NCBI GenBank assembly: GCA_029260335.1
Contig: JAJDDL010000300.1
Location: 1-6,084, forward strand
Direction: 5' to 3'
Origin: Phycisphaerales bacterium
GTDB lineage: Bacteria > Planctomycetota > Phycisphaerae > Phycisphaerales > UBA1924
DNA length: 6,084 nt
Of this stretch, positions 5,719 to 6,084 are shown one piece after another (position 1 is the first letter of the stretch; each line of letters begins with the position of its first letter). The notes beneath the pieces are model-generated. The model searched no databases. It was not told the origin of the DNA and saw only the letters and a program-made list of their open reading frames with translations. Made by a program: the position numbers and the translations under genes.

Positions 5719-6084
5719 ATGAAACTCATAATTGCGATCGTTGGGGCGGCAGCAGGGACGGCCTCGGCTCAGGTGAATGTGCTTGAGAATCCGGGATTTG
5801 AGTCCGGCTCGCTTGCGCCGTGGTATCAGCACTCTGACTTCGGCGGCGCCGAGGACTGGAATGTTACCGGTGCCGATGCCCACACCGGTTCGTTCAGTGC
5901 AACCGATCTGGGCAACAAGCTCATCGCGCAGGATTTCGATCCGATTCCCACCGAGGACATCCTGGAGCTGTCGGGGTGGGTACGCAATCCCGAGTCGTCG
6001 GTCAACGCGTTCTTCTTCGCGTACTCCGATGGGAGCGATGAGCAATGGACGTTCTCGCATTCGAGCACCGATGGGACGTTCTTC
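5719..6084 (+). CDS. Secreted protein with CBM4/9-like N-terminal domain (3' truncated by window)
   Basis: An open frame of 122 codons runs from the ATG at 5719 to the last base of the window with no stop. The purine-rich AAGGGGG at 5707-5713 with a 5-base spacer supports the start. Residues 1-17 form a signal peptide (MKLIIAIVGAAAGTASA), with the mature chain starting QVNVLENPGFESG. The NPGFESGSLAPW stretch (24-35), then WNVTG (47-51), AHTGSFSA (54-61) and a long strand LELSGWVRN (82-90), is the usual opening of CBM4/9-type or galactose-binding-like jelly-roll domains. A role in binding carbohydrate or another surface ligand is therefore plausible. The C-terminal part is outside the window, so whether it also carries a dockerin-like end is unknown, although the context makes this likely. 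The gap before it (218 bases) is the largest here, suggesting its own transcript. Confidence 0.85.
   Translation, partial: MKLIIAIVGAAAGTASAQVNVLENPGFESGSLAPWYQHSDFGGAEDWNVTGADAHTGSFSATDLGNKLIAQDFDPIPTEDILELSGWVRNPESSVNAFFFAYSDGSDEQWTFSHSSTDGTFF

Noticed and set aside
5569..6060. Reverse-strand frame of 163 codons across the last gap and gene 7
   Set aside because: Gene 7 on the + strand has a signal peptide, Shine-Dalgarno sequence and CBM-like start, so this frame is its shadow.
1..6084. CRISPR array, tRNA, rRNA, insertion sequence or phage gene
   Set aside because: No regularly spaced repeats, cloverleaf, rRNA-like stretch, transposase motif or terminal inverted repeats were seen.

Overview
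The window looks like part of a planctomycete chromosome, most likely class Phycisphaerae. The evidence is the repeated C-terminal dockerin-like module (paired Asp-rich calcium loops followed by an FFxYLDxF helix, often ending in Gly-Cys), the calcium-binding DCNxNxIPDxCDI type stretch, the PAGPV..S.DEVEP..PI leader of a planctomycete beta-helix family, and WGENIGW repeats. I know these from secreted proteins of that group. The assignment rests on remembered family features, not on a search.

All recognisable genes are on the + strand. In order: (1) the 3' part of a beta-propeller-like protein with a dockerin-like C-terminus (1-974); (2) a short secreted protein resembling the two ends of a parallel beta-helix family (1127-1708); (3) a WGENIGW-repeat protein with a dockerin-like end (1777-2442); (4) a decayed HAF-repeat/dockerin pseudogene carrying three apparent single-base deletions (about 2500-3041); (5) an SGNH/GDSL-type hydrolase with a large insertion and a long-loop dockerin-like end (3099-4664); (6) a secreted beta-sandwich-like protein with a dockerin-like end (4814-5500); (7) the 5' end of a secreted protein with a CBM4/9-like start (5719-6084, running off the window).

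Every intact gene whose start is visible begins with a signal peptide, so the locus encodes exported or surface proteins. The shared dockerin-like ends suggest that several are displayed or assembled through a common receptor or anchor, which is not encoded here. Only gene 5 has a visible catalytic signature; its substrate is unknown. The genes have their own Shine-Dalgarno sequences (except gene 5) and gaps of 68-218 bases, so they read as a row of independently started genes rather than a tight operon. Two dockerin-like designs coexist: a compact 12-residue loop form (genes 1, 3, 6) and a long-loop form with inserts at one fixed point (gene 5 and the pseudogene). In all four intact copies a Cys lies just before loop 1 and another at or next to the C-terminus.

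No rRNA, tRNA, CRISPR array, transposase or phage gene was seen. No gene-free stretch exceeds 300 bases once the pseudogene is counted. The gaps 975-1126, 1709-1776 and 4665-4813 hold ribosome binding sites but no convincing promoter or terminator; 5501-5718 holds a possible promoter and hairpin.
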